From contig JAHEEB010000136.1 of NCBI GenBank assembly GCA_024640925.1, forward strand, positions 1 through 8,265: 8,265 nucleotides of DNA. Direction: 5' to 3'. Source of the DNA: Bacteroidota bacterium (GTDB taxonomy: Bacteria; Bacteroidota; Bacteroidia; Bacteroidales; UBA10428). This document shows positions 6,027 through 8,265 of this stretch, one piece after another (position 1 is the stretch's first letter; each line of letters begins with the position of its first letter). The position numbers and the translations under genes were made by a program. The notes beneath the pieces are model-generated. The model searched no databases. It was not told the DNA's origin and saw only the letters and a program-made list of their open reading frames with translations.

Positions 6027-7625
6027 ATGTTTGAACACGTCGACTTTTCACTGGTCAATTGGTCAAGGGCACAATTTGCTCTTACAGCAATCTATCATTG
6101 GTTGTTTGTACCACTGACACTGGGACTCTCCTTTATCATTGCCTTTATGGAAAGTATCTATATAAAAACCGGCAATGAGGAATGGAAGAGGATTACCAAA
6201 TTCTGGATGACCTTGTTCGGAATAAACTTCGCAATTGGTGTGGCTACAGGCATTATCCTTGAATTTGAATTTGGCACAAACTGGTCGAATTATTCATGGT
6301 TTGTGGGTGATATTTTTGGTGCACCACTGGCAATAGAAGGTATAATGGCATTTTTCATGGAGTCAACTTTTATTGCTATTATGTTCTTCGGATGGAATAA
6401 GGTAAGTAAAAAGTTCCACCTTTTATCGACATGGTTAACTGCTGTTGGAGCAAACCTTTCAGCTCTATGGATATTAGTGGCCAACGGATGGATGCAGAAT
6501 CCGGTTGGAATGTGGTTTAATCCCGAAATGGCCCGGAATGAGATGGTTAATTTCTGGGAAGTCTTGTTTTCGCCTTCTGCAATTAGTAAGTTCACCCACA
6601 CTACATCTTCGGGTTTTGTCCTTGCTTCTCTCTTTGTTGTTGGTGTAAGCTCCTGGTACCTTTTAAAAAAACGTGAGATAGTACTTGCAAAAAAAAGTAT
6701 CCTTATAGCCTCTGTTTTTGGCATCATATCTTCTGTTTATTTGATAACTACCGGCGATTATAGCGCTAAGACCCTGTCTAAAACTCAGCCCATGAAGATT
6801 GCTGCAGCGGAAGGATTATATGTTGGTTCGGAAAAAGCACCTTTGCTGGCTTTTGGAATACTCACAAAAACAACAGATGATGAAATACTTACCGATTCTA
6901 AAAAGTTTATTTTACGAATAGAGGTTCCTTTCGAAGGGTTTCTTTCATTCATGGCAAATGGCCATTCAAACTCATTTGTCCCCGGAATTAAAGACCTGGT
7001 TGAAGGAAATCCGAAATATAATATTCTATCTTATTACGAGAAGGCGGAAAGAGGATATTTTGCACAGCAGGTTTTGAAAGAGTTTAAAGACATAAAGGAT
7101 AAAGAATCTCCAGAATATAAAAGTATGCTGGCTCGGTTTTCTGATAAGGATTTTCTGGAGAATTATCTCAAATACTTTGGTTATGGAACTTTCTATGACA
7201 AGGATGAAGTAAGAATGAAAATGAAAATATTAAAGATTATCCCTAATATACCATTGACTTTTTATGCTTTTCACCTTATGGTAATGCTGGGATTTCTATT
7301 CCTGCTTATTTTTTCCTTATTTTTATATCTCATCCTGAAAGATAAAATTGAAAATAAAGGCTGGCGATGGCTTCTTAGGCTGGGCATTCTATCTATACCA
7401 TTAGCTTATATTGCATCTGAATCGGGTTGGATTGTTGCCGAAGTTGGCCGCCAACCATGGGTAGTTCAGGATATGATGACTACACTCACCGCTGTAACAA
7501 AAATTAATTCCTCGTCTGTAAAAATTACATTCTTTCTGTTTGCATGTACTTTTACTATTTTATTAATAGCCGAAATAAGAATTTTGGCTAAACAAATTTC
7601 AAAAGGAGCAACCGAATCGAAATAA
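6027..7625 (+). CDS. cydA: Cytochrome bd quinol oxidase subunit I
   Basis: A 532-residue inner-membrane protein that oxidises quinol and reduces oxygen to water using haems b558, b595 and d. Residues align with E. coli CydA at an offset of +5 in the N-terminal half. H24 (AIYHWLFVP) corresponds to H19. E104 and E112 in GAPLAIEGIMAFFMEST correspond to E99 and E107. H191 (KFTHTTSSG) corresponds to H186. K257 and E262 in the Q loop (MKIAAAE) correspond to K252 and E257. M418 corresponds to the b558 ligand M393. GW468-IVAE472-VGRQPW matches the GRQPW region. From K257 to M418 is 161 residues, against about 141 in E. coli, so this is a long-Q-loop enzyme. The residue two before M418 is His (FHLMV), where E. 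coli has Arg391. It lies second in the operon, 11 bp after DUF4492 and 21 bp before cydB. Confidence 0.97.
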   Translation: MFEHVDFSLVNWSRAQFALTAIYHWLFVPLTLGLSFIIAFMESIYIKTGNEEWKRITKFWMTLFGINFAIGVATGIILEFEFGTNWSNYSWFVGDIFGAPLAIEGIMAFFMESTFIAIMFFGWNKVSKKFHLLSTWLTAVGANLSALWILVANGWMQNPVGMWFNPEMARNEMVNFWEVLFSPSAISKFTHTTSSGFVLASLFVVGVSSWYLLKKREIVLAKKSILIASVFGIISSVYLITTGDYSAKTLSKTQPMKIAAAEGLYVGSEKAPLLAFGILTKTTDDEILTDSKKFILRIEVPFEGFLSFMANGHSNSFVPGIKDLVEGNPKYNILSYYEKAERGYFAQQVLKEFKDIKDKESPEYKSMLARFSDKDFLENYLKYFGYGTFYDKDEVRMKMKILKIIPNIPLTFYAFHLMVMLGFLFLLIFSLFLYLILKDKIENKGWRWLLRLGILSIPLAYIASESGWIVAEVGRQPWVVQDMMTTLTAVTKINSSSVKITFFLFACTFTILLIAEIRILAKQISKGATESK

Positions 7626-7646
7626 ACCACTCTAAATTAAATTGAT

Positions 7647-8265
7647 ATGAATAATCCCGAAGCATATATTTTTCTCAGGCACTACTGGTTTTTTATCGAT
7701 GCATTATTAGGCGGGCTTCTTGTATTTCTGCTGTTTGTGCAGGGTGGTCAAACTTTTATTTTTTCCTTAACGAAAGATGAAAAAGATAAAACATTAATTA
7801 TAAATACATTAGGCCGGAAATGGGAATTTACATTTACCACACTGGTTACTTTCGGAGGTGCTTTCTTTGCATCGTTTCCCCTGTTTTATTCCACCAGCTT
7901 TGGCGGTGCCTATTGGGTCTGGTATATTATTCTGTTTGTCTTTGTGATTCAAGCAGTTTCCTATGAATTTCGCTCAAAACCCAATAATTTCTTAACAAAG
8001 AAAACATATGATATATTTCTAACTATAAATGGGGTAATGGGGCCTTTTCTTCTTGGTATTGCTGTGGCTACTATGTTTACTGGCTCTTTATTTGAGATTA
8101 CATCAACAACCAGAAGTGTAATATGGCATGGACCAGCTCGCGGACTAGAAGCTCTTTTAAATCTTCATAATTTATCTCTGGGACTAGCTGTGTTTTTTCT
8201 TGCACGGGTGAATGGATTGCTCTACTTTATAAATTCTATCGACGATGCATCGATTGTTTATCGGG
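7647..8265 (+). CDS. cydB: Cytochrome bd quinol oxidase subunit II (3' end beyond window)
   Basis: The frame from ATG 7647 runs open for 206 codons to the window edge, starting MNNPEAYIFLRHYWFFIDAL. It contains the CydB core GRKWEFTFTTLVTFGGAFFASFPLFYSTSFGGAYWVW (about residues 56-92), then QAVSYEFRSK, with repeated hydrophobic helices throughout. CydB pairs with CydA to form the oxidase; it binds no haem iron but supports assembly and carries part of a proton or oxygen path. The E. coli-type DGFD near the end of helix 1 is replaced by QGGQ, and the Asp of the WD pair by Glu (KWE). I believe this is usual for the Bacteroidota branch. Roughly the last 40 percent of the gene is missing. The start lies 21 bp after the cydA stop. 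Confidence 0.95.
   Translation, partial: MNNPEAYIFLRHYWFFIDALLGGLLVFLLFVQGGQTFIFSLTKDEKDKTLIINTLGRKWEFTFTTLVTFGGAFFASFPLFYSTSFGGAYWVWYIILFVFVIQAVSYEFRSKPNNFLTKKTYDIFLTINGVMGPFLLGIAVATMFTGSLFEITSTTRSVIWHGPARGLEALLNLHNLSLGLAVFFLARVNGLLYFINSIDDASIVYR

Noticed and set aside
6290..6727. Minus-strand open frame of 145 codons within cydA
   Set aside because: It is antisense to a strongly conserved part of CydA and resembles no protein.

Overview
The window looks like chromosomal DNA from an AT-rich member of the Bacteroidota. Four things point there: a type IX secretion (T9SS) type-A sorting domain, a seven-bladed Reg_prop-type propeller lipoprotein, a DUF4492 gene directly upstream of cydA, and start codons preceded by A/T-rich sequence instead of Shine-Dalgarno motifs. 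A finer assignment (for example an environmental Bacteroidales/Marinilabiliales-like organism) is only a guess.

Layout. (1) 1-890: two divergent housekeeping-type genes 34 bp apart, a DUF2905 small membrane protein (minus strand, running off the left edge) and a HAD phosphatase of the phosphoglycolate phosphatase/5'-nucleotidase type. (2) 891-1188: an intergenic spacer with four copies of one 19-nt hairpin repeat in + + - - orientation, with compensatory changes in the stems (REP/BIME-like). (3) 1189-1947: an unrecognised secreted protein. (4) 2024-5446 on the minus strand: a large DUF362 protein with three N-terminal membrane segments and a C-terminal T9SS sorting domain, followed by a propeller lipoprotein. 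A good intrinsic terminator closes the unit, and a second terminator-like hairpin lies between the two genes. (5) 5447-5808: a divergent regulatory spacer with candidate promoters in both directions. (6) 5809-8265: a cytochrome bd oxidase operon, DUF4492 - cydA - cydB, with cydB cut off by the right edge.

How the genes work together. The cyd cluster should encode a high-affinity quinol oxidase of the inner membrane, with the DUF4492 protein a good candidate for a small associated or assembly subunit. The DUF362/propeller pair faces the cell envelope and its role is unknown. Nothing in the sequence links it to respiration beyond the shared divergent spacer.

I see no defence system, CRISPR array, complete transposon, tRNA or rRNA. 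The items most worth a second look are the covarying hairpin array, the mixed membrane-anchor/T9SS architecture of the DUF362 protein, and the DUF4492-cyd association.
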